Below are positions 37,061 through 45,400 of a DNA stretch of 64,000 nucleotides, one piece after another. The stretch is taken from assembly GCA_965229505.1 (NCBI GenBank), contig OZ245881.1:434001-498000 (forward strand), in the 5' to 3' direction. The DNA is from UBA6059 sp040219045. GTDB lineage: Bacteria; Bacteroidota; Bacteroidia; Cytophagales; Cyclobacteriaceae. The notes beneath the pieces were generated by a model, which saw only the letters and a list, made by a program, of their open reading frames with translations, ran no database searches and was not told the origin of the DNA. Position numbers and translations under genes: made by a program. Positions within the stretch are counted from its first letter, which is position 1, and each line of letters opens with the position of its first letter.

Positions 37061-39451
37061 TTACTCATTTCTCAATGTCGTGACAGGGTTGATGGTAGCG
37101 GCTCTGAAAGCCTTATGACCTACAGTAGCTAGCGCAATCAGCAACGACACAAACAATGCGACCAGGAATATGCCAGGCCCTAGCGCAATGCGAAAAGCAA
37201 ATTCGGTCAGCCACTCATTCATAAAGTAGTAGGCCAGCGGTGCTGCAATCAAAAATGCTACGACCAGCAGCTTCACAAACTCTTTAGAGAACAAGCCGAC
37301 AACATTGGCGATACTGGCACCAAGGACTTTGCGAATGCCGACTTCCCTTAGTTTTTGGTTGACCATGTAGGAGATCATGCCAAACAATCCCAGACAACCA
37401 ATAAAAATGGCGATGACTGCAAAGACTGTAAACAGTTGGGATAATCGCTCTTCTGCCTCATAGTTTTGTGCTAACTGCTCATCGAGGTACTCATACTCGA
37501 AGGGTTGATTGGGAAAGGCACTCATCCAGGAGGCTTCCAGCGAGGCTAGGGTTGATGCTCTGTTTTCAGCATCCAACTTCACAAAAACCTCATAGAAATT
37601 GGCCTTCTCCATACCGATAAAGCACGACTGAATCGGCTCTCGGAGGGACACCAGATTGAAGTCACGAACGACTCCCACAATGGGTACCTCAGTACCTCCC
37701 AGGTTAACGGATTTTTGTATGGCCTCAACAGGATCCTCTATTCCCATCTCGCTCATCATCATCTCATTGATCACTACCTCCCGCACTGTGTCACTTTGGC
37801 GGTAGCTGCGTCCGGCGAGGAGTTCCATGCCGAATGTTTCGATATAGTTTTCGTCTCCATATTTGGAATGAGTCATATACTGCTCTTCCTCAATAGACCC
37901 TTCAAACCTATAGCCTTGCATCCATACGTTCCCGGAGCTCGCCGCTCCATTCCCAACACTATAGCTACTGATCCCTCGCATGGCCGACAGCTGATTGGTA
38001 AAGCGCTCATACTTATCATTCTGATTTTCCGGTAGGGGGATAGTGATCAGGGCATCCTTATCGAAACCGAGATCCTTGGAAAGGAAAAAGTCTAGCTGAG
38101 AATTGACCACTAGCGTGCAAATGATCAGGGTCTGAGATACACCAAACTGCAATACGACAAGCGAGCGCCTCAGCCATAGTCCACCTCCAACTTTTCTGCC
38201 GAGGTTGCTGCGTATGGCCTCCAATGGCCTGAAACCCGCCATCAGAAACGCTGGATATAATCCCGAAAAAAGGACGGTGAAGACAGTCGCCAAAACGAGA
38301 AAGACCAATATCTGTGGACTTGTTAGCTCAAATGGTGGTTCGTACCCGAGAATCTCCGTCATCAACGGATAAGCCATATACGCTACCCCACAAGCCAGTA
38401 ATGCCGAGAAAGCGGTGATCAGGAAAGTCTCCCCGAGGTAGTTGAGGATCAGGCTCGATTTGGAGCTGCCCAACACCTTCTTGATGCCGACCTCACGCGA
38501 CCGCTGCATGGCTTGTGCGCTCGCCAAATTGACGAAGTTGATACAGGCGGTGAGTAGCATTGCCAAACCAATGAGCGCCAGCATGTAGATGGTGCTTTTT
38601 GAGATCGTACGGTTAAAGCCTCCTACCTCAGTATCAAAATGCAGCTCTGATAGCGGCTGCACATCGTTTTGCATGAACTGCGCAAATCGTTCTCCGGCGT
38701 TCTGCTCGATGATGTCAGGAAGCTTCTCGTTGAGCGTAGCAGCAGTGGCACCTTCCTGAAGCTTCACATAAGTCTGTAAACCAAAACTTAGTCTGTGCCA
38801 GGTGTCCACATCAGGATCATTTTCGATGGTAGCGATGCTATAGATGAGATCAAAAGGAAAGTCAGTGCTGTTGGGAGGATCAGCCATGATGCCCGCGACT
38901 GTGACTTCCTTATTTGTGCGAATGGTCATTCGCTGACCAAGCACCTCTGCAGGCTCGGTAGTATTGAAGTACTTATGTGCCAGTCGCTCACTTAGGATGA
39001 CAGCATTAGGCTCATCAAGCACTTCAACGGTCCCGTCTATCAGTGGCACATTAAATATTTCCAGAAAAGCCTTATCCACGATGGCCGAATTACCCTCCTC
39101 CACAAACTGACGCGGTACATCTCCATCCTTGATTTCCACCGATAGCGTGTTTTCAAACCATACCCGGGTCGCATAGGCGACCTCCGGCACATTCTCAAGG
39201 AGTGCTGGCCCTAGCGGGAATGGTGTGGCCGGTATCTCACGCCGCTCTGACTGTCTCACAGATACTGTGTTGACCCGAAGTATCTGATCAGGATCATCGT
39301 GATGCTGATCGAAGCTCAGCTCATAGGAGACCACACTATAGGTAAGTATGGCGAAGGCTATACCTACGGCAAGGCCAATAACATTGATAAGGGTATAAGA
39401 CTTATTTTTCTTAAACTGACGAAGAGCGGATTGGAAAAACAGATGAAACAT
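37061..39451 (-). CDS. FtsX/MacB-type ABC transporter permease
   Basis: 796 residues, the double-length permease common in Bacteroidota. An N-terminal membrane helix (KKNKSYTLINVIGLAVGIAFAI) is followed by a periplasmic MacB_PCD domain (about 45-280), a first FtsX block of three helices (about 285-420, with REVGIKKVLGSSK), a second periplasmic domain (about 440-670), and a last FtsX block (about 680-796, with REVGIRKVLGAS, ending TTLRNE). No ATPase gene adjoins it, so a MacB-like partner must act from elsewhere. Such permeases power lipoprotein, peptide or drug export by mechanotransmission. Confidence 0.93.
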   Translation of the reverse strand: MFHLFFQSALRQFKKNKSYTLINVIGLAVGIAFAILTYSVVSYELSFDQHHDDPDQILRVNTVSVRQSERREIPATPFPLGPALLENVPEVAYATRVWFENTLSVEIKDGDVPRQFVEEGNSAIVDKAFLEIFNVPLIDGTVEVLDEPNAVILSERLAHKYFNTTEPAEVLGQRMTIRTNKEVTVAGIMADPPNSTDFPFDLIYSIATIENDPDVDTWHRLSFGLQTYVKLQEGATAATLNEKLPDIIEQNAGERFAQFMQNDVQPLSELHFDTEVGGFNRTISKSTIYMLALIGLAMLLTACINFVNLASAQAMQRSREVGIKKVLGSSKSSLILNYLGETFLITAFSALLACGVAYMAYPLMTEILGYEPPFELTSPQILVFLVLATVFTVLFSGLYPAFLMAGFRPLEAIRSNLGRKVGGGLWLRRSLVVLQFGVSQTLIICTLVVNSQLDFFLSKDLGFDKDALITIPLPENQNDKYERFTNQLSAMRGISSYSVGNGAASSGNVWMQGYRFEGSIEEEQYMTHSKYGDENYIETFGMELLAGRSYRQSDTVREVVINEMMMSEMGIEDPVEAIQKSVNLGGTEVPIVGVVRDFNLVSLREPIQSCFIGMEKANFYEVFVKLDAENRASTLASLEASWMSAFPNQPFEYEYLDEQLAQNYEAEERLSQLFTVFAVIAIFIGCLGLFGMISYMVNQKLREVGIRKVLGASIANVVGLFSKEFVKLLVVAFLIAAPLAYYFMNEWLTEFAFRIALGPGIFLVALFVSLLIALATVGHKAFRAATINPVTTLRNE

Positions 39452-39762
39452 GCTGTGTTGAGTTTTTGAGTTTCATCAAATGTAAGCGCCTGATCACTGC
39501 AACTTTGTTAACGCTCAGTTAAAAAAGGTTAAGGAATGTTAAAAGCCCACAGGTATTCTATTTCAAAAAGTGCAAATCGTAAATCATATTCACCGAAGGC
39601 TTAGAAGAATATTGTTATCTGAGACCCTAAAGCATCGTCAGTTTGAAAGTGTTATCAACACCATTGATCTTTAGATTCTATTGATCATGTTTTCTAACTT
39701 CCCCGCGATTATTCATTCCCAAGCTACTGACCAGGGTACCAGGCATATTTCAAGATAATAGC

Positions 39763-39870
39763 GCTACTCGATTTATAAGTCGTCATCAGAAGTACTTACC
39801 CATTCTCTTCTTTACCGGCGGTTCATTTTCAATTCTTTGACGGTCGGGTACATCGATCGGCACTATGACC
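39763..39870 (+). pseudogene. Decayed fragment of the DUF2914 membrane protein gene
   Basis: This stretch, in the otherwise empty 39452-40012 gap, matches the N-terminal part of the intact gene at 41067-42209 (its positions about 41130-41240). One frame gives HQKYLPILFFTGG, against NQKYLPILFFTGG in the gene. After a one-base deletion near 39822 another frame gives FNSLTVGYIDRHYD, against FDSLTLGRVDRLYD. The 32 bases from 39787 are almost identical to the gene. It has no start codon and no continuation, so it is a remnant of a duplicated copy. The rest of the gap shows nothing else I can support. Confidence 0.8.
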
Positions 39871-40012
39871 CGAGTATGCTGTTACCGAACCCCCATCAGC
39901 TGGTCCTCGTTGTGCTATGGAGGCGGAATCCCAAATTAGTGTTATTAATAAAGGTGAAGATCCCTACATTTTACTGTAGTATTACCTACCGCGAATATTT
40001 AAAAGAAATAAA

Positions 40013-40990
40013 GTGAACAGAATTTTAGCCAAGCTACTTATTCAATCAACTCGTAGCTCAAAGGGTAGTAAGACAAATCCGAAAGCTAAGCCATCCAGCT
40101 ATCAACTTGCTAAAAAATATCGCGAGTTCTTAGTTTCTTTAAAACGGAACTTGAAGAATTTGATACTTATTGTAACGGGTATCTTCTCTGCGTCCTTTGG
40201 GTTTAAGGGGTTTCTTCTGACAAATGATTTTATCGATGGAGGAGCTACAGGAATTTCATTACTTCTAGCTGCAGTAACAGAAATTCCTCTTTACATATTC
40301 ATCATTGGCGTAAACCTTCCCTTTGTAGTCCTTGGCTATCGGATTATGGGCAAGCGATTCGCTATCAAAACTGCTCTGGCAATTGTAGGGCTTGCCATTT
40401 GCGTAGCAATTGTCCCATTTCCCAATGTCACAAATGACGATTTGCTCGTCGCAATTTTTGGTGGGTTTTTCCTAGGGGCAGGTATAGGACTTTCAATTAG
40501 AGGCGGTGCTGTAATTGATGGAACTGAAATTCTCGCGATTTTCTTAAGTCGAAAGTTTTCCACGACCATTGGTGATATTATCATACTGATCAATGTGGTG
40601 ATTTTTTCTTTTGCCGCCTATTTACTTTCTATAGAAATTGCCCTTTACTCCTTGATCACCTACATCGCCGCTTCCAAAACGTTGGATTTTATAATCGAAG
40701 GTATTGAGGAATATATAGGCGCAACGATTATTTCTACTCAGAGCGACCGCATTAAAGAGATGATCACTGACAAACTAGGGCGTGGTGTGACAATTTATAA
40801 AGGTCAAGGTGGCTATTCCAAAAATAGCGACCCGAAAGAAATGGATATCATCTACACCGTCATTACTCGCCTAGAGTTAAACAAACTCAATACTGAAATT
40901 GAAAAAATTGAACCAAACGCCTTCATAGTAATGAACAGTATAAAGGATATTAAGGGAGGTATGATTAAAAAAAGGCCCTTAAACCATTAA
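40013..40990 (+). CDS. YitT-family membrane protein
   Basis: 325 residues, starting with GTG at 40013. A basic N-terminal extension of about 45 residues precedes the five-helix YitT/DUF161 core (about 48-230; FKGFLLTNDFIDGGATGIS, GGFFLGAGIGLSIRGGAVIDGTEI). A C-terminal cytoplasmic DUF2179 domain follows (about 235-312; GATIISTQSDRIKEMI, GRGVTIYKGQGGYSK, DIIYTVITRLEL). The family is widespread and its substrate unknown. It sits between a dead and a live copy of the DUF2914 gene, so it may have been inserted there. Confidence 0.88.
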   Translation: MNRILAKLLIQSTRSSKGSKTNPKAKPSSYQLAKKYREFLVSLKRNLKNLILIVTGIFSASFGFKGFLLTNDFIDGGATGISLLLAAVTEIPLYIFIIGVNLPFVVLGYRIMGKRFAIKTALAIVGLAICVAIVPFPNVTNDDLLVAIFGGFFLGAGIGLSIRGGAVIDGTEILAIFLSRKFSTTIGDIIILINVVIFSFAAYLLSIEIALYSLITYIAASKTLDFIIEGIEEYIGATIISTQSDRIKEMITDKLGRGVTIYKGQGGYSKNSDPKEMDIIYTVITRLELNKLNTEIEKIEPNAFIVMNSIKDIKGGMIKKRPLNH

Positions 40991-41066
40991 CTCTAAACGC
41001 CTGGGGTAGCTATATGAAAAGTAATTGGCCTATCAATAATAAAATCGAGTTTTGCACTTATTCGCA

Positions 41067-42209
41067 ATGGCCAATCAACAAGCGGTTCCACAAATGAAAC
41101 GCACATTAGTGACACTTAGGAATAGTAAGGCAAGCAGCTTTCTTGAACGCAATCAGAAATACTTACCCATTCTCTTCTTTACGGGTGGGTTCGTATTCGA
41201 TTCCCTGACGCTCGGACGTGTGGACCGGCTGTATGACCTGGTGGTGTTGTCCATGCACATGTCCTCACTGACAGTAGCCCTTTACCTTTTCAATCTTGCC
41301 GATGATGGGAAGTGGAAGAAAACGATCCTCGGAAGATTTGAGAAGTATTTTCCATTAGCGATTCAGTTTTTCTTTGGTGCGCTTTCAAGCGCTTATGTCA
41401 TTTACTTTTCCAGGAGTGTATCTGTTTCGAAGACGGCTTCCTTCTTCATCATCCTGGTTGTGCTGCTCTTTGCCAATGAGTTTTTGAAAAAGCGGATCTC
41501 TAACAAATACCTACAGTTCGGCCTGTATTCATTCGTCAGCTTCACATTTTTTGCCTTCATGCTTCCTGTATTTATAAAAGAGATGAATACCCGCGTTTTC
41601 ATATTCTCAGGGCTCATCAGTTTGGGAGCTACCCTAATCCTGATGACGACCATTTACAGTTCCAGCCCAAGCACGCGTGCCGAGGTAAGTAAGCGCAAGC
41701 TCATCGGCCTGGCCTTGTCTGTCTACGTGCTAATGAATGTGTTCTACTTTTTTAATCTTATCCCACCAGTACCTCTTGCCCTGGATGCGGGGCTGGTGGC
41801 TCATGATATCCAATTGGAAGATGGTCGGTACGTAGTGACTTACGAAAAGGATGACTGGTACGTCATCTGGAGGAGACACAGCACTATTTTTCACCGAAAA
41901 CCCAATGAGCCGGTGTATATCTTCTCTTCCATTTTTGCACCGACGGATATCAAAAAGTCCATCTACCACAGATGGAAACGATACAACCAAAACCTGGACG
42001 AATGGGTGAAAATGCAGGATATCGGCTACCAAATCACAGGTGGCCGGGATGGAGGTTTTCGAGGGTATACCTACAAGAATAATGTCACTGCAGGTGACTG
42101 GAGAGTAGAGGTGATCACAGAAGAGGAGTTAGTCCTTGGTGTGATTGATTTTGAAATTGTCAACAGCTCAGACTCAACTGACAGTCAGCTTGCTAAGGCC
42201 AGATTCTGA
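41067..42209 (+). CDS. DUF2914-domain membrane protein
   Basis: About 380 residues; the start may be the ATG at 41067 or 41094. The N-terminal half has six or seven membrane helices (about residues 35-240). The C-terminal half is soluble and ends in a DUF2914-like domain (about 280-370) with YHRWKRYNQNLDEW, GGRDGGFRGYTYKN and AGDWRVEVITEEELVLGVIDFEI. Domain function is unknown; in some proteins it accompanies envelope or stress functions. A decayed partial copy lies 1.3 kb upstream across the yitT gene. Confidence 0.8.
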   Translation: MANQQAVPQMKRTLVTLRNSKASSFLERNQKYLPILFFTGGFVFDSLTLGRVDRLYDLVVLSMHMSSLTVALYLFNLADDGKWKKTILGRFEKYFPLAIQFFFGALSSAYVIYFSRSVSVSKTASFFIILVVLLFANEFLKKRISNKYLQFGLYSFVSFTFFAFMLPVFIKEMNTRVFIFSGLISLGATLILMTTIYSSSPSTRAEVSKRKLIGLALSVYVLMNVFYFFNLIPPVPLALDAGLVAHDIQLEDGRYVVTYEKDDWYVIWRRHSTIFHRKPNEPVYIFSSIFAPTDIKKSIYHRWKRYNQNLDEWVKMQDIGYQITGGRDGGFRGYTYKNNVTAGDWRVEVITEEELVLGVIDFEIVNSSDSTDSQLAKARF

Positions 42210-42286
42210 TAAGTAACAAGTGGGTGAATAGCGGCAACTGGCCTGCTTTTTGTAATCCATTTCTATATCTTTAGAATTGACGTACC

Positions 42287-43474
42287 ATGGAAAATCACCA
42301 AACCCCTCAGTCACAAGCCAAAGCTCAAACCACAATTGGTAGCATCCTTTGTCTGTCTATAGCTTCCACGCTACTGCTCTTTATCGCCATGTCTTGCTCT
42401 TCTGGTAAGAAGGCGCTCCAACAAGGTGACTATGATGATGCGGTGTATAAGGCCATCAACAGACTCCAGTCTAACGACAACTCCAAAAAGGCAAGTGCGA
42501 CCTTGAAAGATGCCTACAACTATTCGCTAAAGCTTCACCTGGATAATATCTCAGCGCTGAACAGCTCGGTGGATCCTTTCAGGTGGGATAAGATCGTAAC
42601 AGAGTATGAGATACTGGACTCACAGTACCAGGGGATCCAAAGATGTCCTGCGTGTCAGAAGCACGTCATCAACCCGCTCTCTGTAAATAGCAACTTGCAG
42701 GAAGCAAAGCTGAATGCTGCTGAAGCTAGGTACGCCATGGGTACTGAAGCCATGCAGCTAAAGCAAAGACGGGAGAAAGCCATAGAGGCACACGAGCATT
42801 TTGCTGCCGCCAGCAACTATATCCCTCGATTTAAGGATACTGAGGAACTCATGCAAGAGGCATTGTATCATGCAGTGTTGAGGGTGGTCATAGAACCCAT
42901 TCCCTCCCCTACGAGGAATCTTCAGCTAAAGCACGAGTTCTTCTACAACAAGATCATGGAGACCATCCAGAGAAACAACAGCAACCCCTATGTTCAGTAT
43001 TACACGCCAGAAGAATCTAATGCCCAAAATCTGAAATGGATAGATCATGTGATCAACATGGAATTTGAGAGGTTCTCATTGGGCAACCTTGTATCCAATA
43101 CCTATGTGGAGGAGATCAGCAGAGATAGCGTAGTGATAGCCCAAAAAGATGGTGAAGATGTTTATGGTACAGTTAAAGCCAAACTTGCAATCAATGAGAA
43201 GTCAATGCTTGGAAGTGGGCTGCTTGATTTTCAGGTCAAAGACATCCAATCGCGGAGGGTACTGACCCAGGAAAAGTTCCCAAGTGAATATCAGTGGACG
43301 GTGAGATGGGCCACCTACAACGGTGATGAAAGGGCATTATCAGCAGAGCAGAAAGAATTGGTCAATGTCGTCAATTTCGATGTACCCGGGCCACAGTATA
43401 TGTTCGAGGAGTTTGCGGCTCCTTTGTTTGATCAGGTGGTCAGCAAGGTGCATAATTACTATCGCAATTTCTGA
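42287..43474 (+). CDS. Lipoprotein with TPR-like helical N-domain
   Basis: 395 residues. A long hydrophobic leader ends in a lipobox-like AMSC (Cys36). Residues 40-200 are helical and resemble a tetratricopeptide series (KALQQGDYDDAVYKAINRL..., KAIEAHEHFAAASNYIP). A CPAC pair lies near residue 124. The C-terminal half is beta-rich (VYGTVKAKLAINEKSMLGSG). I do not recognise the family; the pattern is common among Bacteroidota envelope lipoproteins. Confidence 0.7.
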   Translation: MENHQTPQSQAKAQTTIGSILCLSIASTLLLFIAMSCSSGKKALQQGDYDDAVYKAINRLQSNDNSKKASATLKDAYNYSLKLHLDNISALNSSVDPFRWDKIVTEYEILDSQYQGIQRCPACQKHVINPLSVNSNLQEAKLNAAEARYAMGTEAMQLKQRREKAIEAHEHFAAASNYIPRFKDTEELMQEALYHAVLRVVIEPIPSPTRNLQLKHEFFYNKIMETIQRNNSNPYVQYYTPEESNAQNLKWIDHVINMEFERFSLGNLVSNTYVEEISRDSVVIAQKDGEDVYGTVKAKLAINEKSMLGSGLLDFQVKDIQSRRVLTQEKFPSEYQWTVRWATYNGDERALSAEQKELVNVVNFDVPGPQYMFEEFAAPLFDQVVSKVHNYYRNF

Positions 43475-43492
43475 GGTTGACATAACGCCTAA

Positions 43493-43726
43493 GCCAACTA
43501 CCTCACCATTATCAATGATGAGACCGTCTTGGCACAACTCAAGCCTTTCATTGGGCAGTCACCGGACTTTGATGCACAGCACATCATCCTCGATGAAAAT
43601 ATCGAAATGGCTATTGTAGTATCGACTTCTGGTAAGAACAACTATATCAAGCGGAACACGATCACAGGAGAAATCATCGCCCACAAGTCTGGTAAGCGGG
43701 CCTATCGGTGGTTTGCGCGTAACTAG
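43493..43726 (+). pseudogene. Small open frame, probably a 5'-truncated gene remnant
   Basis: An open frame without an ATG near its start (only TTG at 43529). It encodes NYLTIINDETVLAQLKPF then ITGEIIAHKSGKRAYRWFARN. The amphipathic composition looks like real coding sequence, and it begins right after the lipoprotein gene. It may be the 3' end of a gene broken when the repeat patch to the right formed, or a small protein starting at TTG. Confidence 0.35.
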
Positions 43727-43753
43727 TTATTGGATAATATTCCGGACAGATAA

Positions 43754-43787
43754 TTCTCTACTTAGAGAAGTCATTCCCGCAGGGAAT
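43754..43787. repeat. Solitary copy of the array hairpin pair
   Basis: Two perfect stem-loops, ttctctacttagagaa (43754-43769) and attcccgcagggaat (43773-43787), are identical to those in each unit of the array at 44179-45375. This copy lies on the 3' side of the GIY-YIG gene, so that gene is bracketed by the same repeat. Confidence 0.85.
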
Positions 43788-43818
43788 CTATACCTTCAAA
43801 TGGTCAGAGACCCTTTAG

Positions 43819-44145
43819 TCATCTGGATGCTTGGTCAGGATGAGGAGGCCACTGCATAATTGTGGAATTTAGAAATCTCCACTTAGGATTATCCAAGGCG
43901 ATCAGTTCTTCTTTTTGCTTTCTACTCATCGCTTTGATTTCCGTTTCCCTCTCGATAGAATGAATCGCCCTATGATGCCGTTCAAAGAAGAGCAACATAT
44001 AGCAGTAATACTGGCCAGCAAATGTCATTGGTTTGCCTCTAAGCAAATAATGCTCCACTATCCTTTGTTCCAGGTCGTTGGTCATCCCTGTATACAATGT
44101 AGTTCGACGCGGGTTGGTAGTGATGTAGGTGAAGAAGTTACCCAT
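43819..44145 (-). CDS. Single-domain GIY-YIG nuclease
   Basis: 108 residues, about the whole length of a stand-alone URI-type GIY-YIG domain. The paired motif appears as TYI (6-8) and LYTGMTNDLEQRIVEH (17-32), with the conserved Arg in the latter. Glu in IERETEIKAM is the likely metal-binding residue, and NPKWRFLN closes the domain. These nucleases make single metal-dependent cuts; small stand-alone members have no settled role. Both flanks carry the same hairpin repeats, so it may act on them or spread with them (inference). It has no operon partner. Confidence 0.85.
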   Translation of the reverse strand: MGNFFTYITTNPRRTTLYTGMTNDLEQRIVEHYLLRGKPMTFAGQYYCYMLLFFERHHRAIHSIERETEIKAMSRKQKEELIALDNPKWRFLNSTIMQWPPHPDQASR

Positions 44146-44178
44146 CTGAGATAATGTTACTCCTAACCAATTTATCGC

Positions 44179-45375
44179 AAGCTACTTTCAAATACAAAGT
44201 GATCTACCCATTGAGCAAAGACTCCCTGCGGGAGTGACTGGTTGGTGGGTTATTCTCTACTCAGAGAAAGTCATTCCCGCAGGGAATCTATGCCCTATCT
44301 TTTAGAGTGCCATTGATGGTGCGATCGTTATGCTTATTTTTATTCCATTCCTGGATCATAGCAATCTCCCTGCCAGCAAACTCAACGTGACAGCCTTGGT
44401 AATTTGACAAACCAGGGCCGCCACCTAGGTCTGAGACCCACAGACCTTCTAGTGCTATTAACTGATATGGCCCGCATGCCACGCGCCATGGTGATGAGCA
44501 ACCTAATTCCAATTACAAAGTGATCTGCCCATTGAACAAAGACTCCCTGCGGGAGTGACTGGTTGGTGGGTTATTCTCTACTTAGAGAAGTCATTCCCGC
44601 AGGGAATCTATACCCTATCTTCTAGAGTGCCATTGATGGTGCGCTCGTTATACCTATTTTCATTCCATTCCTCGATCATAGTAGTCCCTGCCAGCAAACT
44701 CAACGTGACAGCCTTGGTAATTTGACAAACTAGGGCTGTCACCTAGGTCTGAGACCCGCAGACCTTCTGGTGCTATTAACTGAAATGGCCCTGATGCCAC
44801 GCGCCATGGTGATGAGTAACCTACTTCCAATTACAAAGTGATCTGCCTATTGAGCAAAGACTCCCTGCGGGAGTGACTGGTTGGTGGGTTATTCTCTACT
44901 TAGAGAAGTCATTCCCGCAGGGAATCTATACCCTATCTTCTAGAGTGCCATTGATGGTGCGTTCGTTATACCTATTTTCATTCTATTCCTAGATCATAAT
45001 ATTCTCCCTGCTAGCATACTCAGCGCAACAGCCTTGGTAATTTGACAAACTAGGGCTGTCACCTAGGTCTGAGACCCGCAGACCTTCTAGTGCTATTAAC
45101 TGATATGGCCCGCATGCCACGTGCCATGGTGATGAGCAACCTACTTCCAATTACAAAGTGATCTGCCCATTGAGCAAAGACTCCCTGCGGGAGTGACTGG
45201 TTGGTGGGTTATTCTCTACTCAGAGAAAGTCATTCCCGCAGGGAATCTATGCTCTATCTTTTAGAGTGCTGTTGATGGCGCTCGTTATGCTTATTTTATT
45301 CCATTCCTAGATCATAGTAGTCTCCCTGCCAGCAAACTCAACTCAACAGCCTTGGTAATTTGACAAACTAGGGCT
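44179..45375. repeat. About 320-bp tandem repeat array (3.6 copies) with stem-loops
   Basis: The marker gactccctgcgggagtgac starts at 44220, 44541, 44859 and 45179, giving periods of 321, 318 and 320 bp. Every unit carries three perfect stem-loops: ctccctgcgggag, ttctct-N4-agagaa and attcccgcagggaat; the first and third also pair with each other. The three complete units also hold aggtctg...cagacct. Small indels not divisible by three separate the copies, so the short open frames within are not genes. The last unit is cut off about 25 bp before the GTG start of the next gene. Confidence 0.9.
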
Positions 45376-45400
45376 AAGCTTGAGTTCCTATCATCGAGTC

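Noticed and set aside
44288..44512. 74-codon minus-strand frame in the array
   Set aside because: Other copies of the same unit carry indels that break the frame, so it is not under coding selection.
44179..45375. Possible CRISPR array
   Set aside because: The units are about 320 bp and nearly identical throughout, with no short repeat separated by unique spacers and no cas gene nearby.
43754..45375. Retron or diversity-generating element
   Set aside because: No reverse transcriptase gene is present near the repeats.
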